Shown: piece by piece, positions 34,912-42,696 of the stretch | How positions within the stretch are numbered: position 1 is the stretch's first letter | Layout: every line of letters begins with the position of its first letter | Source: CAZXFA01 sp964640085 | GTDB taxonomy: Bacteria; Actinomycetota; UBA4738; HRBIN12 | DNA length: 64,000 nucleotides | Assembly (NCBI GenBank): GCA_964640085.1 | Contig: CAZXFA010000002.1 | Coordinates: 62,001-126,000 of the forward strand | Reading direction: 5' to 3' | Notes under the pieces: generated by a model | The model's input: the letters and a program-made list of their open reading frames with translations, nothing else | Told to the model about the DNA's origin: nothing | Database searches by the model: none | Program-made: the position numbers and the translations under genes

Positions 34912-35512
34912 CCGCCGTCCCCTCCTCCACGAGCGGCGCGAGCACTTCCTCCAGGGGCTCGACGCCCAGGTCGTGGATCTCCAGCGGTTTGCCCATCCAC
35001 GAAGCGATCTCCCGCGCCTTGGCCTCGAGTTCCGGATCGGGGTGCTGGCGGACGAACAGGATCCGCGAGAGGTTGCCGAAGTAGTCGTCCTTCGCCCACG
35101 GGAAGCGGTCCAGGCCGAGTCCGTGGATCACGGCTCGCTCCCAGTTCCTCACGAGCCAGTCGGTGAGGAAGTAGATCCCGATGTCCCGCGAGACGCGCTC
35201 GAACAGCTCGCCCGCGTACCACTGGAAGCAGTGGACCCCGGCGGGGCGCACCGCCGGATACCGCTGGAGGACTGCGTCGAGGCGACCGCCCGTCCCGCAG
35301 TCGCCGTACACCACCACCACCCGCTCGTAGCGGGGCAGAAGGTCCTGGAGCTTGCGCTCGACCGCGGGGGCGATCTCGAGCGGGGTCATATGGAGCTCGG
35401 AAGTGATGCCGTGGACGTCGGCGGCCCACCCACGGCGCTCTACGATCCCGGCGGCGTCCTGGGCCACCGCGCCGCAGGCGATCAGGGCCACCCTGGCGCC
35501 GGCAGCTGTCAC
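34898..35512 (-). CDS. DUF1638 family protein
   Basis: 204 aa. VALIACGAVAQD near the start, the VVVVYGDCGTGGRLDAVL motif and GVHCFQWYAGELFE place it in DUF1638, whose members occur beside corrinoid methyltransferase genes. The conserved cysteines in IACG, GDCGTGG and HCFQ suggest metal or cofactor handling, but no function is established. GTG 35512 overlaps the stop of the RACo-like gene (GTGA), and mttB' follows in the same operon. Confidence 0.85.
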   Translation of the reverse strand: MTAAGARVALIACGAVAQDAAGIVERRGWAADVHGITSELHMTPLEIAPAVERKLQDLLPRYERVVVVYGDCGTGGRLDAVLQRYPAVRPAGVHCFQWYAGELFERVSRDIGIYFLTDWLVRNWERAVIHGLGLDRFPWAKDDYFGNLSRILFVRQHPDPELEAKAREIASWMGKPLEIHDLGVEPLEEVLAPLVEEGTADARG

Positions 35513-37350
35513 GTCGAACGCTCCGGCGCATCCAGGGGTGGGAAGGCGAGGTTGGCGATGAACCGCTCGTTGAAATCCGGTGCACCGGACAGCTCGAGGT
35601 ACTCGACAAGCGCGGGGAGCTCGAAGGCGACCTCCCGTTCGCGGAACGACATCAGGGCCATCTTGGCGCCCTCGCTGGCCGCGTTGCCCACCGCGCGGAT
35701 CCGCTCGCCCGGCACGGGCGGCACCAGGCCGAGCAGGCGTGCGCTCTCCGGATCGATGTAGGTGCCGAACGATCCGGCCAGCATCACCTCGTCCAGATCC
35801 GCCGGCTCCAGGCCGAGGGCATCCATCGCCACGCCGATGCCGGTGGCGATCGCTCCCTTGGCCGACTGGAGCTCGCGGATGTCGAGCTGCGTCAGGAGCA
35901 CGTCCTCGGTCAGCGCGAACGCGCGCACCCCGTCACGATCCAGCAGCCGGTCGGCGAGCGGGTGGCCGGCCAGCGTGGCCTCCTCGCGGGAAACCAGGAT
36001 CCCGTTCGCCGCCAGCAGTCCGACGCGCCGGAGCTGTGCGACCGCGTCGATCAGGCCGCTGCCGCAGATACCGCGCGGGGCGACCTCGCCCCCGATCACC
36101 TGGAGGCGCACGCCCCCCTCCTCGAGCACGACGCCCTCGATCGCCCCCTCGGTGGCCCGCATGCCGTGGAGGATCTGGCCGCCCTCGAACGCGGGACCGG
36201 CGGGCGCCGCCGTGGCCACGACGCGCTCGGCGGAGCCGCATACGATCTCGCCGTTCGTCCCCACGTCGACCAGCAGACGAACACGATCATCGCGAGCCAG
36301 GCCCGTAGCCACCACGTCGGCGACCACGTCCGCGCCGACGTAGGCGCCGATCGACGGGAACAGCACTACACGGCCGTCGGGATGGATCCCGATCCCGATG
36401 TCGGCAGCGCGCACATCCTGCGGCTCGAGGAACGTCGCCACGAACGGCGAGAGCGCGATCGAGCGAGGATCGACGCCGACGAGCATGTGCAGCATCGTCG
36501 CGTTCCCGGCCACGACCATCTCGGCCACGCGCTCGCGCTCGACGCCAGCGGTCGCGCAGGCGCTCTCGAGCAGGCCGTTCACGGTGTCGAGCACCGCCGT
36601 GCGCAGGTCCGCGATCGCCTCCTCGCCGGTCATCGCGTGCCCCATCCGCGCGATCACGTCGGCCCCGAAGGGAGACTGCCGGTTCAGGGTGGACTCCACG
36701 GCCACCGGGGCACCGGTCTCGAGATCCAGCAGCGTGAGGACGACGGTCGTCGTGCCGACGTCCACCGCGACGCCGAACATGGCCCGGACCCCTACTCCGG
36801 GCCCGACGTCCACCAGGTGTTCGCCGACGATCGTCGCGGTCACCGCAGGCGGTTGATCCGCCATCGCCCGCGCGAGCCGTGGGAGCAACGACGGCCCGAG
36901 CCGCACCTCGTAGCCCTCGAGGGCGAGCGCATCGCGCAGGCGGGTCAGGTGGCTACGCGGATCCTCCAGGGTCGGCGGATCGAGGCGGAGGACGATCTCC
37001 CGGACGTTCGGTTCCAGCAGGACGAAGCGCCCCACCCCCATCGTCGCGGCCTTCGGCTCCCGCTGGAGGTTCGGGACCTCGCAGACCGAATCGGCGGCGA
37101 CCTCGTGCTGGCAGGAAAGGCGCCAGCCCGCCGAGAGGCGGTCCGCGTCGAGGAATCGATGATCGGCGGGAGCCGGTTCGGGCACGGCCTGCACGACGCG
37201 CACGGCGCACTTGCCGCAGGTGCCGCGCCCGCCGCAGGTGGACTCGATCGGCAGGCCAGCCCAGTGCGCCGCGCTGAACAGCGTGGTCCCCGCGGGCACA
37301 TGGGCCGTCTTGCCGCTCGGCCGGTAGGTCACCTGGAGCTTGCCGGTCAT
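35509..37350 (-). CDS. RACo/RamA-like reductive activator of corrinoid proteins
   Basis: 613 aa. An N-terminal [2Fe-2S] ferredoxin domain has Cys39, Cys45, Cys48 and Cys80. A linker follows, then an ASKHA ATPase domain (FGVAVDVGTTTVVLTLLDLETG, LLVDVGTNGEIV, GSGLIDAVAQL, VMLAGSFGTYIDPE). RACo proteins use ATP to return oxidised Co(II) corrinoid proteins to Co(I). It heads an operon with DUF1638 and the mttB remnant. TACCGT (37399-37404) and a 33-nt palindrome lie upstream. Confidence 0.92.
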   Translation of the reverse strand: MTGKLQVTYRPSGKTAHVPAGTTLFSAAHWAGLPIESTCGGRGTCGKCAVRVVQAVPEPAPADHRFLDADRLSAGWRLSCQHEVAADSVCEVPNLQREPKAATMGVGRFVLLEPNVREIVLRLDPPTLEDPRSHLTRLRDALALEGYEVRLGPSLLPRLARAMADQPPAVTATIVGEHLVDVGPGVGVRAMFGVAVDVGTTTVVLTLLDLETGAPVAVESTLNRQSPFGADVIARMGHAMTGEEAIADLRTAVLDTVNGLLESACATAGVERERVAEMVVAGNATMLHMLVGVDPRSIALSPFVATFLEPQDVRAADIGIGIHPDGRVVLFPSIGAYVGADVVADVVATGLARDDRVRLLVDVGTNGEIVCGSAERVVATAAPAGPAFEGGQILHGMRATEGAIEGVVLEEGGVRLQVIGGEVAPRGICGSGLIDAVAQLRRVGLLAANGILVSREEATLAGHPLADRLLDRDGVRAFALTEDVLLTQLDIRELQSAKGAIATGIGVAMDALGLEPADLDEVMLAGSFGTYIDPESARLLGLVPPVPGERIRAVGNAASEGAKMALMSFREREVAFELPALVEYLELSGAPDFNERFIANLAFPPLDAPERST

Positions 37351-37428
37351 CGCGTCCCCGTCATCACCCTCGCTCGACTCAGCCGGCCGCCGGCTCCAAC
37401 GGTAGCCCTGACGTGCGGCGATGGCGTA

Positions 37429-37461
37429 GCGCCCGACGTGACCCCGGGTCACGTCGGGCGC
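37429..37461. promoter_or_regulatory. Perfect 16-bp inverted repeat (operator) upstream of the RACo-like gene
   Basis: GCGCCCGACGTGACCC and its exact reverse complement flank a single C. The core CGTGACC-N3-GGTCACG (37437-37453) recurs at 40287-40303 before the corrinoid-protein gene. The core is 86 nt from ATG 37350 and 32 nt upstream of TACCGT on the minus strand. Confidence 0.75.
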
Positions 37462-37570
37462 GCCCGAGGGTCGAAGGTCCCCCGAGGGCGGGGCCGTCCG
37501 GCCGTTGGGGTGCACCTGCACGGAGCCAAGATTGACTCGAGACTGACCTGAGACGAACGCCCCGCCCCCG

Positions 37571-38071
37571 ATGACAGCTGACCAACGCGAGTCCGCCGAA
37601 CCTACGATCGCCCCACCGCCCGGAGCCCCGAGCGTCCCACGATCCGGCCCGGCGGGAGGCGGGGCGTTCGCGATCGCCATCGCCCTGGTCGGGGCGATCG
37701 TCCTCGCCGCCGGGGGCTTAGGCGCGTTCGTCCTGATGCGCGGCGACACCGATGCCCCGGCGCTGCGCGTGGCACCGGGGGGCGAGCTTGACCTCTCCAC
37801 GGTGTCGGAGCCGATCGCGACGCACTACCGGTTCGCCGCCGCCCACCCACGCACCTACCGGCAGGTTCCGTGCTTCTGCGGATGCGAGGAGGCGCTGGAG
37901 CACCGCTCCTTGCTCGACTGCTTCGTCCGGCCCCAGGGCGGATGGGAGGCGCACGCCGCCGGCTGTGCGGTCTGCGTCCAGGAGAGCGAGATCCTCCGAT
38001 CGAGGCTCGCCGACGGCGCCTCTCCGGCCGAGATCCGAGCCGAGATCGTCGATCGCTACACGATGGGATGA
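37571..38071 (+). CDS. Membrane-anchored PCYCGC-motif protein
   Basis: 166 aa. A Pro-rich cytosolic N terminus and one TM helix (~31-55) are followed by an external domain with VPCFCGCEEALEHRSLLDCFV and a later GCAVC pair, the cysteine spacing of the PCYCGC family. Such proteins are often near metal-handling or cytochrome genes; copper binding is plausible but unproven. The next gene starts 13 nt downstream and probably shares the transcript. The operator at 37429-37461 lies 109 nt upstream. Confidence 0.8.
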   Translation: MTADQRESAEPTIAPPPGAPSVPRSGPAGGGAFAIAIALVGAIVLAAGGLGAFVLMRGDTDAPALRVAPGGELDLSTVSEPIATHYRFAAAHPRTYRQVPCFCGCEEALEHRSLLDCFVRPQGGWEAHAAGCAVCVQESEILRSRLADGASPAEIRAEIVDRYTMG

Positions 38072-38084
38072 AGGTGAGGCTCGC

Positions 38085-38690
38085 GTGACGAACCGAGGCT
38101 CGGGAACCAGGAAGCTGACTCGGCGCGAGCGGCTCGACCGCGAGCGGCGGGCGCGGCGAAGGCGGCGACGGATGGTGAACGTCGCGGCGATCGCGAGCGT
38201 GGTCGCGCTCGGTGTCGGGGCGGCGGTCCTCGCCACCGGCGATCGATCGGGTCCTGGCGTCGCGCTCACGCGTACGGGCGCGGTCAACGAGATGGGCATG
38301 CCGGTGATCGAGACGCCCGGGCGAGCATCCGGCGTCTCCTCGGCTGCGGGTGTGGAGGTGCGCGGCGCCGACTGGGCGATGGGACAGGTCCCGCTCGAGG
38401 TCGCCGTCCTGCCCTCCTGGACCCTGGTGAACGCGTCCGGGCGGATCGTGACGCTCGGCGAGCCACACCCGGAGGTGCGGGCGGGATGCTGCCCCGGGCC
38501 GTTCACCTTTGGCACGCGGGTCCTGGGGCCCGGTGAGTCCACGACCATGACCTTCGAGCTCTCGATGCATCCGGGGATGAACGGGTGGCACGACATCGCC
38601 GTCCACGTCCCGGTGCGCCCGGAGGGCGGTCCGGAGGAGCTGCTCGAGCTCGTCGTGACCGGGGACTTCCGCGGGACGTTCCAGGGCTGA
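38085..38690 (+). CDS. Membrane-anchored protein with Cys/Met/His-rich external domain
   Basis: 201 aa. An extremely basic cytosolic start (RRERLDRERRARRRRRR) leads into one TM helix (~31-52) and an external domain. This domain holds HPEVRAGCCPGPF and SMHPGMNGWHDIAVHV, clusters of Cys, Met and His that resemble soft-metal (copper) sites on a cupredoxin-like beta fold. I do not recognise the family. GTG 38085 follows the PCYCGC gene by 13 nt; GAAGGTGAGG may serve as ribosome site. It converges on the MtrH-like gene with 4 nt between. Confidence 0.7.
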   Translation: MTNRGSGTRKLTRRERLDRERRARRRRRRMVNVAAIASVVALGVGAAVLATGDRSGPGVALTRTGAVNEMGMPVIETPGRASGVSSAAGVEVRGADWAMGQVPLEVAVLPSWTLVNASGRIVTLGEPHPEVRAGCCPGPFTFGTRVLGPGESTTMTFELSMHPGMNGWHDIAVHVPVRPEGGPEELLELVVTGDFRGTFQG

Positions 38691-38694
38691 GTTA

Positions 38695-39555
38695 CTACCC
38701 CTGCGAGGTGCGGTGCGCCGCGATCCAGGCCGTGGCGAACGCGTCCGTCCCGAGGAGCACGTCGGCCGCCATCACGGCCCGGCGTACGGGCTCGTGGAGC
38801 GGGTTCGCGATCGCCGCGTTCGTGCCGGCGGCGATGGCCATCGCGAGGAAGACCGCGTCGATCCGGCTCCGGTCGGGAAGCCCGAACGAGACGTTCGAGG
38901 CCCCGCAGGACAGGTTCACGCCGAGTCCAGACCGGACCAGCTGCGCGGTTTCGAACATCGCCCTCGCGGCCCGGGGCTCCGCGCCGATGGGCATCGCCAG
39001 CGGGTCGATCAGCACGTCTTCGCGCGGGATGCCGTGCGCCTCCGCGGCCTCGAGGATGGCCCTCGCCGCGGCCAGCCGGACCCCCGGCTCCATCGAGATC
39101 CCCGCCTCGTCGTTCGCCATGCCGATCACGGCCGCACCGTGGCGCGCCACGAGCGGGAGAAGTCGCTCGAGCGAGGCGGCCTCCGCGGTCACCGAGTTCA
39201 CCAGCGGCTTGCCGGGCACCAGCGGCAGCAGCGCCTCGAGCACCTCCGGCGTGGACGAGTCGATGCACAGGGGGACGTCGACCACCTCGATCACGGCGCG
39301 GACGACATGGGCGAGGATCTCCGATTCGTCGAACCCGGGGATCCCGGCGTTCACGTCGAGCACCCGGGCGCCGGCCTCGACCTGCGCCAGGGCATCGGCG
39401 CGGACGGTGCTCATATCGCCGGCCACGAGCTCCTCGGAGAGCCGGCTCCTGCCGGTCGGGTTGATGCGTTCTCCGATGACGACGAAGGGGTGGGCATCGC
39501 CGATCCGGACCTCCGTCCCGCTCCCGCGCAGGACGGTGTCGGCGAGGGTGATCAC
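38695..39555 (-). CDS. Methyltetrahydrofolate:corrinoid methyltransferase (MtrH/AcsE-like)
   Basis: 286 aa pterin-binding TIM barrel: FVVIGERINPTGRSRLSEEL at the start, GARVLDVNAGIPGFDE, PLCIDSSTPEVLEALL and GLGVNLSCGASNVSFGLPDR. This family moves methyl groups between corrinoid proteins and tetrahydrofolate. Here it would receive methyl from the corrinoid protein encoded just upstream, with a GTGA overlap at 39552-39555. Confidence 0.92.
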   Translation of the reverse strand: MITLADTVLRGSGTEVRIGDAHPFVVIGERINPTGRSRLSEELVAGDMSTVRADALAQVEAGARVLDVNAGIPGFDESEILAHVVRAVIEVVDVPLCIDSSTPEVLEALLPLVPGKPLVNSVTAEAASLERLLPLVARHGAAVIGMANDEAGISMEPGVRLAAARAILEAAEAHGIPREDVLIDPLAMPIGAEPRAARAMFETAQLVRSGLGVNLSCGASNVSFGLPDRSRIDAVFLAMAIAAGTNAAIANPLHEPVRRAVMAADVLLGTDAFATAWIAAHRTSQG

Positions 39556-40202
39556 GCGGTCCCCACCAGCCTCCGGGCGACCTCCACAGCCTCCGGCGCG
39601 TTGTTCGCGTACCCGTCGGCCCCGATCTTCTCCGCCCACTCGGGGGTGACTGGCGCGCCACCGACCATCACCTTCACGGCCTCCCGCAGGCCCTCGGACT
39701 CGAGCGCGCGGATCACGGTCTCCTGGTACGGAACCGTCGTGGTGAGCAGCGCCGAGAGCCCGATGATCTGCGGATGCCTCTCGTGGATCGCCTCGACGAT
39801 CGTGGCGGCGGGGACGTCCTTGCCCAGGTCGTGTACCTCGAACCCAGACGTGCGAAGCATCGCCGCCACCATGTTCTTGCCCAGGTCGTGCAGGTCGCCC
39901 TTCACGGTCGCGAGGATCACGAGCGCCGCCGCCGCGTCCCCCGGTTGCCGCTGCGCGAGCAGCACAGGCTCCACGATCTCGTTGCACCCCTTGAAGATCG
40001 CGGCCGAAGCGACCACCTCGGGCAGGTAGACCTCTCCCCGCTTCCACATCTCCCCGAGCTCGAACATCGCCGTCGCCATGCCCGTCTCGAGGATCGTCTT
40101 CGGATCGATGCCGGCGTCGATCAGGCGTTGCGCCGCGCCGAGGGCCGTGTCGCGGTCGGCGCCGATGAGCGCGCGCCTGAGGACCTCGAGGTCTTCCTGC
40201 AC
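39552..40202 (-). CDS. Corrinoid (B12-binding) methyl-carrier protein
   Basis: 216 aa, MttC/MtgC/MtbC-like. An N-terminal helical cap domain (~1-88) is followed by the B12 domain with the cobalt-ligand motif DLHDLG at 103-108 (Asp103-x-His105-x-x-Gly108), SALLTTTVPYQ and GGAPVTPEWAE. It carries the methyl group between the substrate methyltransferase and the MtrH-like enzyme. GTG 40202 follows GGGAGG. TACGAT (40248-40253) is a likely -10, and the dyad at 40287-40303 lies 33 nt further upstream. Confidence 0.93.
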   Translation of the reverse strand: MQEDLEVLRRALIGADRDTALGAAQRLIDAGIDPKTILETGMATAMFELGEMWKRGEVYLPEVVASAAIFKGCNEIVEPVLLAQRQPGDAAAALVILATVKGDLHDLGKNMVAAMLRTSGFEVHDLGKDVPAATIVEAIHERHPQIIGLSALLTTTVPYQETVIRALESEGLREAVKVMVGGAPVTPEWAEKIGADGYANNAPEAVEVARRLVGTA

Positions 40203-40286
40203 GGCCGCCTCCCGCTCGAGCCCGTCCGGGGGCTCGCTGACGCGGCCATCGTACCCAGGCGTGGCGGGGGCACCGCACCTTCGCCC

Positions 40287-40303
40287 CGTGACCGGAGGTC
40301 ACG
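40287..40303. promoter_or_regulatory. CGTGACC-N3-GGTCACG dyad upstream of the corrinoid-protein gene
   Basis: A 17-bp perfect dyad, identical in both 7-bp arms to the core of the palindrome at 37437-37453. It lies 84 nt from the corrinoid-protein start and 33 nt from its TACGAT box. It also lies 40 nt before the -10 box of the divergent ABC gene. Confidence 0.72.
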
Positions 40304-40358
40304 CACGGACGGACATCGTGCACGTCGGCGTCCGAGGCCCGGGTAAGGTTGCCCTCCC

Positions 40359-41153
40359 ATGTCGGCTCCCGGAAGCAACGGCGAGGTGCTGGCCGTGGAG
40401 GGCGCGGAGGTCCGGGTGGGTGGGCGAGGGATCCTCGGCCCGGTCGACCTGCACGTGGGACAGGGCGAGCGTTGGGTGCTCCTCGGGCCGAACGGGAGCG
40501 GGAAGACGACGTTGCTCGAGATCGCCGGCGCCCGGCGGCATCCCTCGGCCGGCCGGGTTCGGATCCTCGGCGCGCGCCTCGGGGCCGCGGACTTCCGTCG
40601 CGTGCACCCGCGCATCGGGCACCTCGGCCATCGGCTGACCGAGATGCTCCCGCCGGGGATCGGCGTCTTGGACGTCGTGCTGAGCGGGAAGCGCTCCACC
40701 CTCGTCACGTGGCTCCAGCGTCTCGATGATCGGGATCTGCGCCGAGCGCGCGAGCGGCTGCGCGACGTCGGCTGCGAGCACCTGGCGTCACAGCCGCTGG
40801 CCGCCTGCAGCCAGGGCGAGCGGCAGCGGGTCCTGCTCGCCCGGGCGCTGTTCGGCCGGCCGGACCTCCTGATCCTGGACGAGCCGGCGGCCGGGCTGGA
40901 TCTGCCCGCCCGGGAGTTGCTGATCCGGGCGGTCGAGACCGCGACGGGGGCGCCCTCGCTGCTCCTGGCCACCCATCACCTCGAGGAGATCCCGCCATCC
41001 GTGACGCACGCGGCGCTCCTGCGCCAAGGCGTCCTGCTGGCGAGCGGGTCGATCGAGACGCTCCTGACGCCCGAGTGGCTCCGCGAGTGTTTCGGGATGC
41101 CGGTCGAGCTGGGCCGGCGGAACGGCCGGTGGTGGGCGACGGCCGCGTCTTGA
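40359..41153 (+). CDS. Stand-alone ABC transporter ATP-binding protein
   Basis: 264 aa. Walker A LLGPNGSGKTTLLE at ~42, a C-loop altered to CSQGERQRV, Walker B LLILDEPAAGLDL and H-loop LLLATHHLEEIP. It resembles the YlmA/ModF-like solitary ATPases (iron or molybdate type); no permease is adjacent, so its partner is unknown. ATG 40359 has TAAGGT 9 nt upstream (leaderless). Its stop lies in the small dyad GACCCG-AA-CGGGTC at 41152-41165. Confidence 0.87.
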   Translation: MSAPGSNGEVLAVEGAEVRVGGRGILGPVDLHVGQGERWVLLGPNGSGKTTLLEIAGARRHPSAGRVRILGARLGAADFRRVHPRIGHLGHRLTEMLPPGIGVLDVVLSGKRSTLVTWLQRLDDRDLRRARERLRDVGCEHLASQPLAACSQGERQRVLLARALFGRPDLLILDEPAAGLDLPARELLIRAVETATGAPSLLLATHHLEEIPPSVTHAALLRQGVLLASGSIETLLTPEWLRECFGMPVELGRRNGRWWATAAS

Positions 41154-41228
41154 CCCGAACGGGTCGGGCAGTCCCTTGCTAGCCTCGGCGGAACCGTCGA
41201 GGAGAGGTCGAGGAGAGGAGGGACCCCG

Positions 41229-42620
41229 GTGGCGATGCAGCTCGATGTCGGCGCGCTCCGCGACCGGGTCGCGGGAGCGGTGCTCACTCCGTCCGACCCG
41301 GGGTACGACGAGGCCCGGAGCCTGTGGAACGGGGTGATCGACCGGCGACCGGCGGTGATCGCCCGGTGCCGCACCGAGGACGACGTCCGGGAAGCGATCG
41401 GGTTCGGACGGGCGAACGGGCTGAAGCTCGTCGTGCGGGGCGGGGGACACCAGGTGGCCGGGACCGGCTCGATCGACGACGGCTTCGTCGTGGACCTCTC
41501 GGAGATGAACGAGGTGTCGGTGGACCCCGAGCGCCGGGTCGTCCTGGTCGGGGGCGGCGCGCGGCTCGGCGACCTCGACCGCGCGACGCAGGAGCACGGC
41601 CTGGCCGTCCCGGTGGGCGTCGTGTCCGAGACCGGGGTGGCCGGGCTCACGCTCTCCGGCGGGATGGGCTACCTGCGGCGGCTGCACGGCCTCACCTGCG
41701 ACAGCCTGCTCTCCGCGCGGATCGTGACCGCCGAAGGCGAGATGCTCACCGCGAGCGAGGACGAGCACGCGGACCTGTTGTGGGCGCTGCGCGGCGGAGG
41801 CCCGAGCGTCGGCGCGGTCACGAGCTTCGCGTTCCGCGCCTTCCCGGTGGGGCCCGATGTCGCGTACTGCTTCGTCCTGTACCCGGCGGAGCGGGGAACC
41901 GAGACCCTGCGCGCCTGCGCCGAGCTCGTGGCGGCCGGTCGCGACGAGCTGTCCCCGCTCTCGTTCTTCGGCCGCGTGCCCGATGCCGAGCCCTTCCCGG
42001 CCAAGGCCGTCGGGGCCCCCTTCTTCGCGGTGCTCGCTCCGCATCCGGGTCAGCCCGGGGAAGGGGAGCGGGCGCTCCGACCGTTCCGCGAGCTCGGGGA
42101 GCCGATCGTGGACCTCTCCGGGCGCTCGAGCTGGGTGGAGGTCCAGAGCATCCTGGACGAGGACTACCCGAACGGCCTCCGCTACTACTGGACCTCGATC
42201 CACCTCACCGGGCTGCCCGACGCCGCGCGGGAGTCGCTCCGAGCTCTGGCAGAGGCCGCGCCCTCGGACCTGTCCACGATCGACGTCTGGTTCCAGGGTG
42301 GTGCGATGGCTCGCGTCGAGCCCGAGGCCACCGCGTTCGGCGACCGGAGCGCGCCGATCCTGATCGGGGTCGAGGCGAACTGGGAGCGCGCCGAGGACGA
42401 CGAGGTGAACATCGCCTGGGCCCGTCGGTGCGCCGAGGAGCTGAAGCCGTTCTCCACGGGCGGCACCTACCTGAACTTCCCGGGGTTCTTCGAGGAAGGG
42501 GAGGCCCAGGTCCGCCGCGCTGTGGGAGAGCGGAACTTCGAGCGCCTGGCGGCCGTGAAGGCGGCCTACGATCCGGACGGCGTGTTCGCCGACCGTCGTG
42601 GACCGCGACGCCGCGCCTAG
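41229..42620 (+). CDS. FAD-linked oxidase with BBE domain (berberine-bridge type)
   Basis: 463 aa. The PCMH-type FAD domain carries NGLKLVVRGGGHQVAGTGSIDDG (site of a covalent FAD-His in many members; here the His of GGGHQ), VGGGARLGDLDRAT and GYLRRLHGLTCDSLLSARIV. The C-terminal BBE motif is YLNFPGFFEEGEAQVRRA. Such enzymes oxidise sugars, alkaloids or other alcohols. A strong AGGAGAGGAGGG precedes GTG 41229, and TAGCCT (41180-41185) is a likely -10. Substrate unknown. Confidence 0.9.
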   Translation: MAMQLDVGALRDRVAGAVLTPSDPGYDEARSLWNGVIDRRPAVIARCRTEDDVREAIGFGRANGLKLVVRGGGHQVAGTGSIDDGFVVDLSEMNEVSVDPERRVVLVGGGARLGDLDRATQEHGLAVPVGVVSETGVAGLTLSGGMGYLRRLHGLTCDSLLSARIVTAEGEMLTASEDEHADLLWALRGGGPSVGAVTSFAFRAFPVGPDVAYCFVLYPAERGTETLRACAELVAAGRDELSPLSFFGRVPDAEPFPAKAVGAPFFAVLAPHPGQPGEGERALRPFRELGEPIVDLSGRSSWVEVQSILDEDYPNGLRYYWTSIHLTGLPDAARESLRALAEAAPSDLSTIDVWFQGGAMARVEPEATAFGDRSAPILIGVEANWERAEDDEVNIAWARRCAEELKPFSTGGTYLNFPGFFEEGEAQVRRAVGERNFERLAAVKAAYDPDGVFADRRGPRRRA

Positions 42621-42647
42621 TGCTCGAGGCGCAGCGCGATCGGCGGG

Positions 42648-42664
42648 CGATCGGACTCCGATCG
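42648..42664. terminator. Inverted repeat between convergent genes, possible terminator
   Basis: CGATCGGA-C-TCCGATCG is a perfect 8-bp dyad in the 76-nt gap between the FAD oxidase and thrC ends. It has almost no loop and no T-tract, so it may rather be a protein-binding site. Confidence 0.3.
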
Positions 42665-42696
42665 GTGCACGGGTTCCGCCCTCCCGTCGTTCCGAC

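Noticed and set aside
39552..40202. A cobalamin riboswitch before the corrinoid-protein gene
   Set aside because: The 156-nt gap is too short for a full B12 element and I find no B12-box-like sequence; the clear element is the protein-type dyad.
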